Origin: JANQPX01 sp039028235
GTDB taxonomy: Bacteria > Pseudomonadota > Alphaproteobacteria > Geminicoccales > Geminicoccaceae
Direction: 5' to 3'
Assembly: GCA_039028235.1 (NCBI GenBank)
Contig: JBCCIN010000308.1
Location: 1-6,600 of the forward strand
Length of the DNA: 6,600 nucleotides
Shown in pieces: positions 6,471-6,600 of this stretch; position 1 is the stretch's first letter, and each line of letters starts with the position of its first letter. The notes beneath the pieces were generated by a model. That model saw only the letters and a list, made by a program, of their open reading frames with translations. It ran no database searches and was not told the origin of the DNA. The translations under genes and the position numbers were made by a program.

Positions 6471-6600
6471 TTGCTGCTCCATGCGGTCCTCGGAATCCGT
6501 GCCGACGCTGAAAGCCCTGTCGGGTGTGCGGACTCCCAGGATCGCATGGACCAGTTCTTGAGCCTATCGGGCAAAGGTGAAGATCCGGTTAACGTGTTTC
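6471..6600. repeat. Palindromic intergenic repeat, copy 2 (may continue past the window)
   Basis: This is the same unit as copy 1, displaced by exactly 201 bp with no net length change. It begins TTGCTGCTCCATGCG and ends GGTTAACGTGTTTC at the window edge. The outer arms are 6476-6498 (core CCATGCGGTCCTCGGAATCC) and 6530-6552 (core GGACTCCCAGGATCGCATGG), with four differences in 23. A short inner pairing joins CCGAC (6502-6506) to GTCGG (6519-6523). The inner sequence differs from copy 1 but still folds, which suggests that structure rather than sequence is conserved there. Confidence 0.75.

Larger units (their letters stand above)
6175..6600. other. Intergenic/leader region upstream of the transporter operon
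   Basis: About 425 bp without a convincing gene. It holds two palindromic repeat copies (6270-6399 and 6471-6600), a 71-bp spacer between them (6400-6470), and a 5' stretch (6175-6269) with a short direct repeat and the alternative GTG start at 6228. No clear sigma-70 promoter, operator or T-tract terminator was found on either strand. A minus-strand reading frame crosses it (6574-6164) but follows the repeats and has no family features. A substrate-binding protein gene would be expected nearby but is not in the window. Confidence 0.6.

Noticed and set aside
6164..6574. Minus-strand open frame of 136 codons across the intergenic region
   Set aside because: Its translation simply follows the two repeat copies, it overlaps the permease start in another frame, and it shows no domain or convincing ribosome site.
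6385..6595. CtrA-type binding sites from the GTTAAC motifs near 6387-6392 and 6588-6593
   Set aside because: Each is a single half-site within the repeat tail, without a second TTAA-type half at the required spacing; the match is better explained by repeat conservation.
6270..6600. CRISPR array
   Set aside because: There are only two copies, 201 bp apart, with 130-bp divergent units; there are no short identical repeats with regular spacers and no cas genes.

Overview
The window is a GC-rich, tightly packed catabolic operon read entirely on the minus strand, so transcription runs from high to low coordinates. Base composition, codon use and gene content suggest an alphaproteobacterium, probably of the Hyphomicrobiales/rhizobial type. 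That placement is an inference, because no marker gene is present.

Layout in transcription order. Positions 6600 to 6175 are an intergenic region with two divergent copies of a palindromic repeat about 130 bp long, spaced exactly 201 bp apart. Next come two inner-membrane permeases of a sugar/polyol ABC importer of the MalF/MalG (CUT1) type, at 6174-5242 and 5242-4385. Two different MalK-like ATPases follow, at 4379-3270 and 3273-2113. An FGGY-family carbohydrate kinase lies at 2116-554, and a D-2-hydroxyacid dehydrogenase starts at 551 and runs off the left edge. Every junction is an overlap or a gap of at most 5 nt (TGATG, 5 nt, TTGA, ATGA, 2 nt), so the six genes look co-transcribed and translationally coupled.

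A carbohydrate or polyol would be imported by the ABC transporter, phosphorylated by the kinase, and passed to the dehydrogenase and to genes beyond the left edge. The kinase looks, from memory, closest to the erythritol-kinase (EryA-like) branch of FGGY kinases. The partner here is a D-2-hydroxyacid dehydrogenase rather than the flavin-dependent polyol-phosphate dehydrogenase of the classical erythritol pathway, so the substrate and route are open. No periplasmic substrate-binding protein is present; it may lie beyond position 6600.

The points most worth a second look are the complementary degeneracy of the two ATPases (one has lost the catalytic Glu and the switch His, the other has Glu in place of the Q-loop Gln), the paired palindromic repeats upstream, the kinase/dehydrogenase pairing, and a perfect hairpin that places the ribosome-binding site of the first ATPase in its loop. 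No RNA genes, transposases, CRISPR arrays or convincing terminators were seen.
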